Of a stretch of DNA of 46,204 nucleotides, positions 15,177 to 23,262 are shown piece by piece. The translations under genes and the position numbers were made by a program. This DNA comes from an uncultured Prevotella sp. (GTDB lineage Bacteria > Bacteroidota > Bacteroidia > Bacteroidales > Bacteroidaceae). How positions within the stretch are numbered: position 1 is the first letter of the stretch; each line of letters begins with the position of its first letter. The DNA lies in NCBI GenBank assembly GCA_900314995.1, contig OMXK01000027.1:1-46204 (forward strand), written 5' to 3'. The notes beneath the pieces were generated by a model. The model was given only the letters and a program-made list of their open reading frames with translations. It was not told where the DNA came from and did no database searches.

Positions 15177-16574
15177 ATGAAAGAAGCGAACGAGAAGATT
15201 GAGAATCTTGCCGAAGGGCATTTGGTGTGGTTGTTTATTATCTTGGCAATATTAGGAACCGTTAATTATTTCACTAAAACGGATCCGCCTAAGGATATAT
15301 ATATTGTCGCAGGCAATCAGTTTTATAGCCAAGAGCATCATATCTTTTCTGGTGATACACTTAAATTCTTGGGTATCAGCGACAAATGGCTATGGGTTGA
15401 AAATAGGTTTGGTGAACGTTGCTATTATCCTAAGGAAAACTCTTTCAGAATCGTGTCAAATCATACAGAGAAAGATTTGTATGAGTATGAACTGAGTAGT
15501 TCTCGCGGTTTTTATTATACAACACGTTCAAAAGTGGAAAAGTATTGTATTGGCCGTACCCTGAAGAGTATAGAGAAAACATGGCGCCCTGCAACAAGAT
15601 TGTATCACAGCTCAACTGATGCCAGTAAATGGGTGGCAGAGTTTGATAAAATTGCCGCCTTGGACAGCGACGGCTATGCCTATACGGTTAAAGCATTTTT
15701 CGATGAAAAAGGAATATGTAGAAGTGTGACATTCCCTCGTTATGCGAAAGAGGGGCGCTTCCGCGTCTTTGGCATTGCGCCGTTCGCTTATAACATTATT
15801 GGCTGGGGATGGGTCATGCATAATGTACAAGAGGCTTTGTATCCCAATATGAGTAGGTCTTTTCTTATTCTTCTGCCTATAGCCCTGTTTCTATATTTTG
15901 CCTGGGCTCTGCTCCCCATGCTGATACCAGCATTGGTTGTCATGTCACTCGTTCCATTAGATATTTTTAGAAATCTCACACGACATCAGCTTTTGATTAT
16001 CACATATCTCCTAACCTTTTTGGGGGCTTATATTTGGTGGATAGCATTACTTTGCTGGGGATATAGCCTGCTTTTTTTGATCTTGGGGACTGCTGCAATA
16101 CTGTTGTTATTATTCTTTTCTTTATACTCGTCAGCCGAGGTTGTGGATCAGGAAAAATGTTTTCATTGTGGTCGAGTCAATAGTTATACTTTGGTTAAAT
16201 CTGAAGTGACACGAAAATTTAAGGTTGATCGAGTTGAGCATGAGAATATTCGGAAATATGATGAGATTATTCCTGGCAGTGAACGTACAGAGTGGGTTCC
16301 TGATACAGAATACCCAGACTTTTCAAGGAAGATTTATGTTCACAGGAAACAAACTGTTTATGTACGGAAAGACTGGCTTGTTCATTATGACGTAACGGAA
16401 TACAAACAAACATATCGTTGTGTCTGTGGTCAATTCCGTGTGAAATCAGGTGTCAAGGATTACAGAGAAATTGGACGTGACTTGCAAGGCTATTCTCAAG
16501 AAAATGTTCCTTTCAAGAAAGATTCTGTTCAATGGACTGATTCCCGGCGTAAAACCAATGAATTATCGTGGTAA
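15177..16574 (+). CDS. Multi-pass membrane protein with cysteine-rich C-terminal region
   Basis: I do not recognise a named family. One hydrophobic segment sits near the N-terminus (about 17-32), followed by about 190 residues predicted on the other side of the membrane with many aromatic residues. A block of four to five membrane segments follows (about 205-320: SFLILLPIALFLYFAWALL and later Leu/Ile-rich stretches). The C-terminal 145 residues are charged and carry two widely spaced CxxCG-type motifs (CFHCG and CVCG), a possible zinc ribbon like those of the two FHA proteins in this cluster. It is 15 bases after the second kinase and is the last gene before promoter block B. A role as partner of the kinases is inferred from position only. 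Confidence 0.6.
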   Translation: MKEANEKIENLAEGHLVWLFIILAILGTVNYFTKTDPPKDIYIVAGNQFYSQEHHIFSGDTLKFLGISDKWLWVENRFGERCYYPKENSFRIVSNHTEKDLYEYELSSSRGFYYTTRSKVEKYCIGRTLKSIEKTWRPATRLYHSSTDASKWVAEFDKIAALDSDGYAYTVKAFFDEKGICRSVTFPRYAKEGRFRVFGIAPFAYNIIGWGWVMHNVQEALYPNMSRSFLILLPIALFLYFAWALLPMLIPALVVMSLVPLDIFRNLTRHQLLIITYLLTFLGAYIWWIALLCWGYSLLFLILGTAAILLLLFFSLYSSAEVVDQEKCFHCGRVNSYTLVKSEVTRKFKVDRVEHENIRKYDEIIPGSERTEWVPDTEYPDFSRKIYVHRKQTVYVRKDWLVHYDVTEYKQTYRCVCGQFRVKSGVKDYREIGRDLQGYSQENVPFKKDSVQWTDSRRKTNELSW

Positions 16575-16718
16575 AAAAGAAGTCTGAGAAATATAATCTT
16601 TACCCATAGATTTTTTAATTTAATATGTAACTGATGATAAGTTGGTCGATACGGCCGTCGGTAGATGCTCTATTTCTGTATAGGAACCAAACAAAATGAA
16701 GAAAAACCTGCCAAAAGA

Positions 16719-16797
16719 CATTTCGTAACTGTTTCGGGGCATTTCGTGTAAGATGGCCTTGAAAACTTTAAATGAGGCGTTTTTCGTCGTATCTTTG
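16719..16797 (+). promoter_or_regulatory. Promoter block B, near copy of block A
   Basis: Direct repeats ATTTCGTAACTG (16720) and ATTTCGTGTAAG (16741) are 21 bases apart, and the -7 box TATCTTTG is at 16790-16797. The repeat-to-box spacing equals that of block A at 8454. The -33 position reads TTTA rather than TTTG. Upstream, 16575-16718 holds no gene and no clear terminator. Confidence 0.7.
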
Positions 16798-16841
16798 CAC
16801 CATCAAAACAACATTATTAACAATTTTAAAACATTAGTATT

Positions 16842-17975
16842 ATGAATCCGAATGATGAAACAATCTATCAGTCTTCAATGGTACAGGACGATAGTGAGAA
16901 CAACGAGGTGAAGCAGGAAGAAGTAACCCCGAAGTCTGAAAAGAAAAGTAACGAATGGGCAAAGGTGACCATTAGTGGTGTGACTGGTATCCTCATGGGC
17001 GCAGGCGGCATGTATGCAGGAAAACCATACGTCGATGAGATGACAGACGAATGGAGGGAGTCTCTGGCGGATATGCTTGAAGAGAATGGTATAGAAGTCC
17101 CAGAGTGGCTGAGGCCGAAACATCATGGAGGTGAAGTTGCCCAAGCAGATCCTGCTGATGGTCCAAAAACAGATGTCACGCCAGAGTCGGAACCTGTTGC
17201 CACGATGGGGGCAGACCCTGCCATTCCGACGAATCCAAATCCAGAGTCAGAATCTGTGACTGTTCGCCCAGAGCCTCAGGCGGTTCATCCTGCATATATT
17301 CCAACAGAACTCCATGTCGCCACAGTGGATCAGAACCTTTCTTTCGGTCATGCTTTTGCTGAGGCTCGTGCCGAAGTAGGCCCTGGAGGCGTGTTCTATT
17401 GGCATGGTGGAGTATATAATACCTATACAGAAGCAGAGTGGAATAGCATGTCAGCGGCTGATCGATCAGACTTCGCACATCAGGTAGCCCCTGCGGTTTA
17501 TCATCATGCGGATTATTATGAGAATATGGCTCAGCAAGGGAATAATGATGAAAACACGAGTGAACCGGAAACTCCAGACGTAGTCATTGTTGACGACACC
17601 AATCAGGAAACTGCGACAGAATCCGAAGTTCATATTCTGGGCGTTAATCAATTTGTAAATGAGGATGGTGATATCTCAAATGCAGGATTTGCAACGATCG
17701 ACGGTGAGCCAATAGTTATGGTGGATGTTGATGGTGATGGTGTATTTGATGGAGCCATACATGATAATAATGGTAATGGGCAGATTGATGAGAATGACGT
17801 GCTTGATATTTCTAGTGCAGGAATTACAACAGACTCCTGGGCTGCCGAGGCTATAGCGCAAGGTAATTCTGAAGACGGCAGTTTCAATGCCGATCATTCT
17901 CCTCAGGATGAATTGGCTTCAGATCAGCCTGATTATGAGAATGATGCAGACGTTTCAGATCTCTATAATGCATAG
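16842..17975 (+). CDS. Acidic membrane-anchored protein with Asp-rich calcium-type loops
   Basis: The N-terminal 38 residues are charged, then a Gly-rich hydrophobic segment (ISGVTGILMGAGGMYAG, about 46-62) resembles a glycine-zipper membrane anchor. A Pro/Glu-rich linker (95-150) leads to a compact block (FGHAFAEARAEVGPGG, FYWHGGVYNTYTEAEW) that I have the impression recurs in Bacteroidetes hypothetical proteins but cannot name. Near the end, DVDGDGVFDG and NNGNGQIDEND form a pair of EF-hand/dockerin-like calcium loops. It is the first gene after promoter block B, hence probably a main output of the same regulator that drives the protease/kinase operon. No enzymatic motif is visible. Confidence 0.6.
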   Translation: MNPNDETIYQSSMVQDDSENNEVKQEEVTPKSEKKSNEWAKVTISGVTGILMGAGGMYAGKPYVDEMTDEWRESLADMLEENGIEVPEWLRPKHHGGEVAQADPADGPKTDVTPESEPVATMGADPAIPTNPNPESESVTVRPEPQAVHPAYIPTELHVATVDQNLSFGHAFAEARAEVGPGGVFYWHGGVYNTYTEAEWNSMSAADRSDFAHQVAPAVYHHADYYENMAQQGNNDENTSEPETPDVVIVDDTNQETATESEVHILGVNQFVNEDGDISNAGFATIDGEPIVMVDVDGDGVFDGAIHDNNGNGQIDENDVLDISSAGITTDSWAAEAIAQGNSEDGSFNADHSPQDELASDQPDYENDADVSDLYNA

Positions 17976-18015
17976 TAAAGGACATATTGTTTAATCAGAT
18001 AAAAAAGAAGACGTT

Positions 18016-18399
18016 ATGAAAAAGATATTATCTATACTATTGTTGTGTATGGCCACATTCATGTTCTTTGGTTGTAGTGGCGGCAGTTCGCCAAAGAGTG
18101 TAGCGAAGAAGGCATTGAAATGCCAGAAGGAAAATGATGTGAAGGGTTTCGCGAATTGTATCTATTTCAAGGATAGTGACAAAGAATATAAAAACCTCTT
18201 CATCCAGCAAATAGAGAATAACAGGAAGCCTTCTCAGGAGATTGAAAGTTATGAGTTTGTTGATGAGGACATTGATGAAGAATCCGGCAAGGCGAAGGTG
18301 ACCTTCAATGTCACATATAAGAACGGGAGAACCGTCAAGGAGACTTTCAAGATGATACGTGACGACAGCGGGAAATGGTGGCTCAATCAACTTTATTAA
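18016..18399 (+). CDS. Small DUF4878-like lipoprotein
   Basis: The lipoprotein signal MKKILSILLLCMATFMFFGC ends at lipid Cys 20. The mature part (about 107 residues) follows the pattern of the DUF4878 group, small cone-like alpha/beta proteins of Bacteroidetes: SPKSVAKKALKCQKENDVKG, then beta strands VKVTF-like and a closing KMIRDDSGKWWLNQLY. No catalytic residues are known for this group; ligand binding at the cell envelope is a guess. It sits 40 bases after the calcium-loop protein in the same unit. Confidence 0.7.
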   Translation: MKKILSILLLCMATFMFFGCSGGSSPKSVAKKALKCQKENDVKGFANCIYFKDSDKEYKNLFIQQIENNRKPSQEIESYEFVDEDIDEESGKAKVTFNVTYKNGRTVKETFKMIRDDSGKWWLNQLY

Positions 18400-18422
18400 T
18401 AACCTTTTAAGACAAGATTGCT

Positions 18423-19292
18423 ATGGACGAGTTTACAAAGAAAAAGCAGTTCTTGCAGCTGCAGTTCAGCTTAGTGCTGTTAGTATGTTCGCTTTTACCC
18501 GATTTCGGGAACATGGTTAGTTCCGCATTAGGATTTGGAGGTCTGAGTGTATCAGTTATTGTTGCCAGACTTATTGGTATAGCATTTGGCGGTTGGGCCC
18601 TCTACAATTTCTACCAGTCAACAGGTGGAAAACTCCCGACTCCATTCCTCTGTGGTGTTGGTGGCGGATTGGCCTTGACACTGATTACCTTGATACCTGG
18701 TACACCTATGTGGCTTGACTACATCGCCTTGATAGCCCTTGCGTTTGGGCTGTGGGTTTGCAAGGCCAGTCTGGGCGTTGAGTGGAGAACCGTCAGTAGT
18801 GAGGGTGCTTATATGATCCTGATTGCCTGTCTGCTGCATTGCTATCATGCCATCGATCCGAAGATGACAACAAGCATCGCCTCTTTGGTCGGTATGGCGT
18901 TGTATATTATCGGGTTGGGAAAGCTTACAAAGTCTTTAGACGCTGAAGGAATGGCTGGTGCCTCCAAACTGAAAATCGCTGTGTGGCTTGGTATTGCTGC
19001 CGCTATTATTGGCATTATCCCCTTACTGGGAGGAATAATTGCGGGCATCATTGGCATTATCGCTTTTATCTTCGAGTTCCTGGGTTATTCATCTCTGATG
19101 AAATCTGGTCCTCTTCATCAGCTTGGGCGCGATGGTGCGAAGACGCTTCGATTAAGCATGATCATCATGGTAGTCGCTACTCTCATTGGACTATTCCCAC
19201 TTACTGGAATCGTCGTTGGTCTTATTACATTGGTAGCTCTTTGGTTCATATACAAGGGATGGACGAATATCCTGTTCGGACTTGAGCAATAG
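18423..19292 (+). CDS. Multi-pass membrane protein, function unknown
   Basis: This 289-residue protein has about eight to nine hydrophobic segments and hardly any soluble part. Gly-rich helices (LGIAAAIIGIIPLLGGIIAGIIGIIAF cut into two spans, and LIGLFPLTGIVVGLITLV) suggest tight helix packing. The segments look internally duplicated: the IIGIIPLLGGIIAGIIG span and the LIGLFPLTGIVVGLIT span share a pattern. I recognise no transporter signature. It lies 23 bases after the small lipoprotein and 29 before the next lipoprotein gene, so it belongs to the same unit. Confidence 0.65.
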   Translation: MDEFTKKKQFLQLQFSLVLLVCSLLPDFGNMVSSALGFGGLSVSVIVARLIGIAFGGWALYNFYQSTGGKLPTPFLCGVGGGLALTLITLIPGTPMWLDYIALIALAFGLWVCKASLGVEWRTVSSEGAYMILIACLLHCYHAIDPKMTTSIASLVGMALYIIGLGKLTKSLDAEGMAGASKLKIAVWLGIAAAIIGIIPLLGGIIAGIIGIIAFIFEFLGYSSLMKSGPLHQLGRDGAKTLRLSMIIMVVATLIGLFPLTGIVVGLITLVALWFIYKGWTNILFGLEQ

Positions 19293-19321
19293 TAGAATAA
19301 ACAAACAATTATGTTGCGATT

Positions 19322-21598
19322 ATGAAAAAGTTTAATAATGTAATCCGTTTGCTGCTTGTCGTATTGCCATTTTCTCTCACTTCCTGTGAAAAGCTGGAGA
19401 GTGAAGTAAAAGACTTCTTCGGCATAGATACTGACAAGGATAAGCAAGAAGAGTATGTAGATTCCCAGACGGCAATGCTTCAGAAAGTGGAAGCTATTAC
19501 TAAGACTGTCGGCGAGATTTACATGGAGAGTTCGTCTGCTGCTGAGATGAAATCGCAGTCTTCTGTAATCAAGGGAATCGACGGCGTAGAGTCAGTATGG
19601 GCCGATGACCTGACAGTCTTTGTGAAGATCAAGGACTTTGGTACTGTTCCCTTCGTGTTTACACCTTTGGATAATGAGTCAAATTCATATACAAGAAAGG
19701 CCGAAGAGGTTGCAAAAACCAGAGCCACGCTCAGCGAAGAGAAGATCCACAACCACCTGGATCTGAAGGAAGTGTGTATTGTAAATCAGCAATATAACGA
19801 CGAAGATCAAGAGTTGAGCACTATTTGTGCAAAAGCAGCAGAAGATAATTTCCGTAAATGCGGTTTTGATGTAATGGTTAACAATCGTCCAACTGTTAAA
19901 TTCTTTGCAGAGGACATGCTCGACTATGATTTGCTTTACCTCATCACTCCAGGATGTTACAATGAGCGTGATGGTCAGCACTTGCTGTTTACTGGAGAAG
20001 AGATAGCGACATCAGAGGCTATAGATGTATATACTCTTAAGAACCTTATGCAAAACAGTTTGAAAGCATATTCAGATGGAATGGTCGGTATAGGTGCCTT
20101 AAAAGAAGTAAGAAATGGTAAGAAAAAGATGGCCTATTATTTGACGGTTTCAGAAGATCTGATTTCTAAAGGTAGCAATAAGCGGTTTGAAAAACCTGCC
20201 CTCATATATAATTCAGCTTGCCAATCTGTGAAACACGATGCCAATCTAGCCAAAGCATTTATACAGAAGGGCGCGGCTGTGTATCTTGGATATACCGAGA
20301 AGAATAGTGTCGGCAACTTAGCTGGAGAAGAATTGTGTAGTAGGCTGTTAATAGGAATGCCAGTTGGTTACATCTTTGAGAGTTTCCCGGAAGAATATCT
20401 TTCGGAAGAGATTGGCGGCGTAACATCAAAACTAAAACTCTATTACAATGAAGCCTATAATGATTCGTACGCACTTTTCTGCCTGCAAAAACCAAATATT
20501 GATCGGGTTTATGATAATTCTAATGGGGTTGAGTTGAAGATGTCCATTATGGGAAGTATGAAGACTCCTGATGGTTTTAATGAAGATTTCTTATCTTATT
20601 TTACATATGGTTTTTGCATCGGTGAGACTCCAGATTTCAAAGATGCTAAAGTGTTGGAAGGCCTGAAAATTGGTGATGCTGGTATTAATTATGCAAACAA
20701 TCAGATAACCTTTGAGCAGACATTTGGAGATTATGATCTGGAACCAAGTACTGATTATTATTGTTGGGCTTACTATTACGATGGTGTTAACTATTGTGTG
20801 AGTGACTCGATTATGTTTACATCGCCCTTTGTGCCGGCTCCAAGTATTGATGCTATCATACCTCCAAAGTTCATGGAGTATGTTATAATTGTAGATAGTA
20901 CTATAGTTGATCCGCCGGTCACTCCCACTCCCGATGATCCTAGTAATCCATCGGGCACTCCCACTCCCGATGATCCTAGTAATCCATCGGGCACTCCCAC
21001 TCCTCCCGGAGAACCTGATCCCAGCACACCTGTGTATGAAGGAGATAATCCCCCTAATGTAGAGGATATATTCGTGTTGAGTCCTACCATTCTGGCATAT
21101 TCAACTGATAATACTTATAAACCGGGTGATAAATTCGCAGATGTATATTTCCAATTCTTTGATCAGGATGATGAGACGCGTAGAATTAAATACAAGAGCT
21201 ATTCAAAAGGTAACTCAGGTACATTAGAGAGTGAGGGAGATGGAGTAAAAATCAAAGCCTATGTGACCGGTTTTAGAAAAGAATATTTTACGGTTTTTCT
21301 TGTAACTTCAACAAAATCAGTTTATTTTGATTCTACTGTTCGGTCTGAACAAGTTGAAATATATTCTGGTAAAAAAACAGAAAGAGGTATTGAAAATCTG
21401 ATGTATTGCTTATTAATGATTGAGAAAGGGCCTGATCCTTATGGGCATGTTATGCCAGTGGGTGCCTACCGGAAATTCTATGATGGTGATGGATTAACAG
21501 AATATACTAATTGGCCTACTTATTCCCGTACAAGATCAGAACGACCAAAAGGAACAGTCATAGATACACCCTGGTCAATCTATTCAACAGGGAAATGA
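19322..21598 (+). CDS. Large lipoprotein with a degenerate caspase-like core
   Basis: The signal is MKKFNNVIRLLLVVLPFSLTSC with lipid Cys 22. Residues about 148-360 read like a clan CD/CHAT-type fold: DYDLLYLITPGCYNERDGQHLL followed by TGEEIA, where a Thr-His-Gly is expected, then PALIYNSACQS for the Cys strand, and LAKAFIQKGAAVYLGYTE. The Cys (C300) is present but the expected His is Pro (P210), so it is probably inactive or uses another residue. Residues 400-520 look like a fibronectin-III-type module (SYFTYGFCIG, STDYYCWAYYY). A Pro/Asp linker with a 12-residue tandem repeat leads to an unassigned C-terminal domain. This surface or periplasmic lipoprotein could bind rather than cut peptides. 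A hairpin terminator follows. Confidence 0.6.
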   Translation: MKKFNNVIRLLLVVLPFSLTSCEKLESEVKDFFGIDTDKDKQEEYVDSQTAMLQKVEAITKTVGEIYMESSSAAEMKSQSSVIKGIDGVESVWADDLTVFVKIKDFGTVPFVFTPLDNESNSYTRKAEEVAKTRATLSEEKIHNHLDLKEVCIVNQQYNDEDQELSTICAKAAEDNFRKCGFDVMVNNRPTVKFFAEDMLDYDLLYLITPGCYNERDGQHLLFTGEEIATSEAIDVYTLKNLMQNSLKAYSDGMVGIGALKEVRNGKKKMAYYLTVSEDLISKGSNKRFEKPALIYNSACQSVKHDANLAKAFIQKGAAVYLGYTEKNSVGNLAGEELCSRLLIGMPVGYIFESFPEEYLSEEIGGVTSKLKLYYNEAYNDSYALFCLQKPNIDRVYDNSNGVELKMSIMGSMKTPDGFNEDFLSYFTYGFCIGETPDFKDAKVLEGLKIGDAGINYANNQITFEQTFGDYDLEPSTDYYCWAYYYDGVNYCVSDSIMFTSPFVPAPSIDAIIPPKFMEYVIIVDSTIVDPPVTPTPDDPSNPSGTPTPDDPSNPSGTPTPPGEPDPSTPVYEGDNPPNVEDIFVLSPTILAYSTDNTYKPGDKFADVYFQFFDQDDETRRIKYKSYSKGNSGTLESEGDGVKIKAYVTGFRKEYFTVFLVTSTKSVYFDSTVRSEQVEIYSGKKTERGIENLMYCLLMIEKGPDPYGHVMPVGAYRKFYDGDGLTEYTNWPTYSRTRSERPKGTVIDTPWSIYSTGK
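20920..21003 (+). repeat. 36-base tandem repeat encoding a Pro/Asp-rich linker
   Basis: Two perfect 36-base copies (20920-20955 and 20956-20991) plus a 12-base partial copy encode TPTPDDPSNPSG twice. The repeat is in frame and may vary in copy number. Confidence 0.9.
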
Positions 21599-21624
21599 CA
21601 CTTGATGAATGAATAACTAATTTC

Positions 21625-21681
21625 GGCGGTGCCAAAGTGATTGGTAGCTTGGCAACTATAGCCTTGGCATCGCCCTTTTAT
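21625..21681 (+). terminator. Large hairpin terminator
   Basis: GGCGGTGCCAAAG (21625-21637) pairs with CCTTGGCATCGCC (21662-21674), with one G-T wobble and one mismatch, followed by CTTTTATT. It closes the unit that ends with the caspase-like lipoprotein, so the next gene should have its own start or depend on read-through. I see no clear promoter box between it and 21703. Confidence 0.7.
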
Positions 21682-21702
21682 TAACAATTATATCTTGTGA
21701 TT

Positions 21703-22227
21703 ATGAAACGGAAAAGAATCATTATTAGCTTATTGACTGTGGCTGCTTTTTGGGGCATTTTTCCACTGTATGTTTCGTCACGTACTATGGCTGAGGAGTT
21801 TGTTACTCAAGTTAAGCCAGCCAGTAAGCAATTGGAGTTCATGGGCATCCCAGTGCATCAGTCAAAGAATCAGCTTGTGGCCCAGTTGAAGGCCAAGGGC
21901 TTTACGGAGAAGAAGGATGCCAAAGGGAAGCCGATGCTTTGCGGAACCTATGACGGCAGGCAGGTGAAGGCAAAGGTCTTCACTTATACCATCATGATAG
22001 AGGATCTGAAGCACTATTCGCTAGCTGAGGCCAAGACTCGCTTCGAGGCACTGCTTGCTAAGATTCAGTCGAAATATGGTACCGGTAGGTTTACATCAAA
22101 ATCCCCAGACTTTAAAGTCTATGAGATTAAATATCAAGGCGGAGTTGTGTCCGTTATGCTTACCAACGAAGATGAGATGTATGGCAAGAGCAGCCTTTAC
22201 GTCGTGGGGATCGGGTTCCATAAGTAG
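21703..22227 (+). CDS. Small secreted protein, function unknown
   Basis: The ATG at 21703 opens a signal peptide (KRIIISLLTVAAFWGIFPLYVSS); a GTG two codons upstream is less likely. The mature part, about 150 residues, starts with KQLEFMGIPVHQSKNQLVAQLKAKGF. That pattern (a short helix pair after MGIP, then KDAKGKPMLCGTYDG) appears in many Prevotella and Bacteroides secreted hypothetical proteins, for which I know no function. It has one Cys, no catalytic motif and alternating strands toward the C-terminus (VYEIKYQGGVVSVMLTN). It is 22 bases before the Sel1-repeat gene. Confidence 0.6.
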   Translation: MKRKRIIISLLTVAAFWGIFPLYVSSRTMAEEFVTQVKPASKQLEFMGIPVHQSKNQLVAQLKAKGFTEKKDAKGKPMLCGTYDGRQVKAKVFTYTIMIEDLKHYSLAEAKTRFEALLAKIQSKYGTGRFTSKSPDFKVYEIKYQGGVVSVMLTNEDEMYGKSSLYVVGIGFHK

Positions 22228-22249
22228 TTAACACCCCATTGTCTTTAGT

Positions 22250-23257
22250 ATGAATAAGATAATCGTTTTATTATGTACTGTCGCAGCTTTATGCTTTGCC
22301 AGTTGTTCTATACATGTCTCAAAAGAGGTGTATAACAACTCGGCAGAGTATGCTGCGGGGAAGTATCTTCAGGCTGAAGAATACTTCAAAGGCTCGAAGC
22401 TGTACCCTAAGGATAGAGCCAAGGCATACCAGCTTTACAAGGAGTCGGCAGAGATGAACTATGCCCCTGCAATGTACAAGTTGGCCGGATTCTATAATGT
22501 TGGTGACATTGTGGAAAAGGCCCCTCAACAGTATGCCCTGTGGTTGACAAGAGCAGCACAGCTCGGTGAAGACAGGGCCCAGAATGCCCTGGGAGTTTGT
22601 TATGAAACAGGTAATGGCATCAGTAAAGACATAGCCCAGGCACGCCATTGGTATGAGAAAGCCTTTGAGCAAGGCAATACACAAGCATTGGAAAACTTGT
22701 CTTTTCTATGTATGTCAGAGAAAGACACAGTAGGTTTGAAGAAGTATGTGCCTATGGGTGTTGAGAAAGGTTTGTCGAGATGTGAATTTATAATGGGGAT
22801 GATGTATAGAGACGGTGTGGGTGTTACAACGGATTCCACTAAGGCTGAAGATTTGTTCACGAAGGCAGCAGAAAAAGGATTTGCCCAAGCCTACAGTCAT
22901 CTGGGAGTTATGCAACTTGACCGGGATGACTACAAATCTACGATGAAATCGTTTATGAAAGCCCTGAATTTGGGAGACAAACATGCTTATTATAACATCG
23001 GCTATCTGTATGAATATGGGTATGGTGTGGAAGTTGATTATGCCATGGCATCCCAATATTATCAGCGGGCATTGGGATATAACAACATCAACAAGCCTCA
23101 TGCATTATTCCATCTCGGCAGGATGCTGTATGAAGGCCGCGAGGGGTTAAAAAAAGATGGGCAGAAAGGCCTTGATTATATCAAGAGGGCAGTACAGATG
23201 GGCGATTTTGAAGCTACAGAATATGACAACGAAATGAATTCTAATAAAAACAATTAA
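22250..23257 (+). CDS. Sel1-repeat lipoprotein
   Basis: The lipoprotein signal ends in LCFASC (Cys 19). The mature protein is a row of about seven Sel1-like repeats of 35-38 residues, seen in APAMYKLAGFYNVG, AQNALGVCYETGNGI, CEFIMGMMYRDGVGV, AYSHLGVMQL, AYYNIGYLYEYGYGV and ALFHLGRMLYEG. Such solenoids act as scaffolds for protein-protein contact, often in signalling or secretion-associated envelope complexes. It has 335 residues, a normal length, and lies 5 bases before the LRR surface protein, so the two are co-transcribed and may work together at the cell surface. Confidence 0.85.
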   Translation: MNKIIVLLCTVAALCFASCSIHVSKEVYNNSAEYAAGKYLQAEEYFKGSKLYPKDRAKAYQLYKESAEMNYAPAMYKLAGFYNVGDIVEKAPQQYALWLTRAAQLGEDRAQNALGVCYETGNGISKDIAQARHWYEKAFEQGNTQALENLSFLCMSEKDTVGLKKYVPMGVEKGLSRCEFIMGMMYRDGVGVTTDSTKAEDLFTKAAEKGFAQAYSHLGVMQLDRDDYKSTMKSFMKALNLGDKHAYYNIGYLYEYGYGVEVDYAMASQYYQRALGYNNINKPHALFHLGRMLYEGREGLKKDGQKGLDYIKRAVQMGDFEATEYDNEMNSNKNN

Positions 23258-23262
23258 AGGAT

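Noticed and set aside
7396-16574. A type VI secretion regulatory module (PpkA/PppA/Fha)
   Set aside because: Kinase, PP2C and FHA are present but no Tss, Hcp, VgrG or ClpV genes are in the window, and the outer kinase domains differ.
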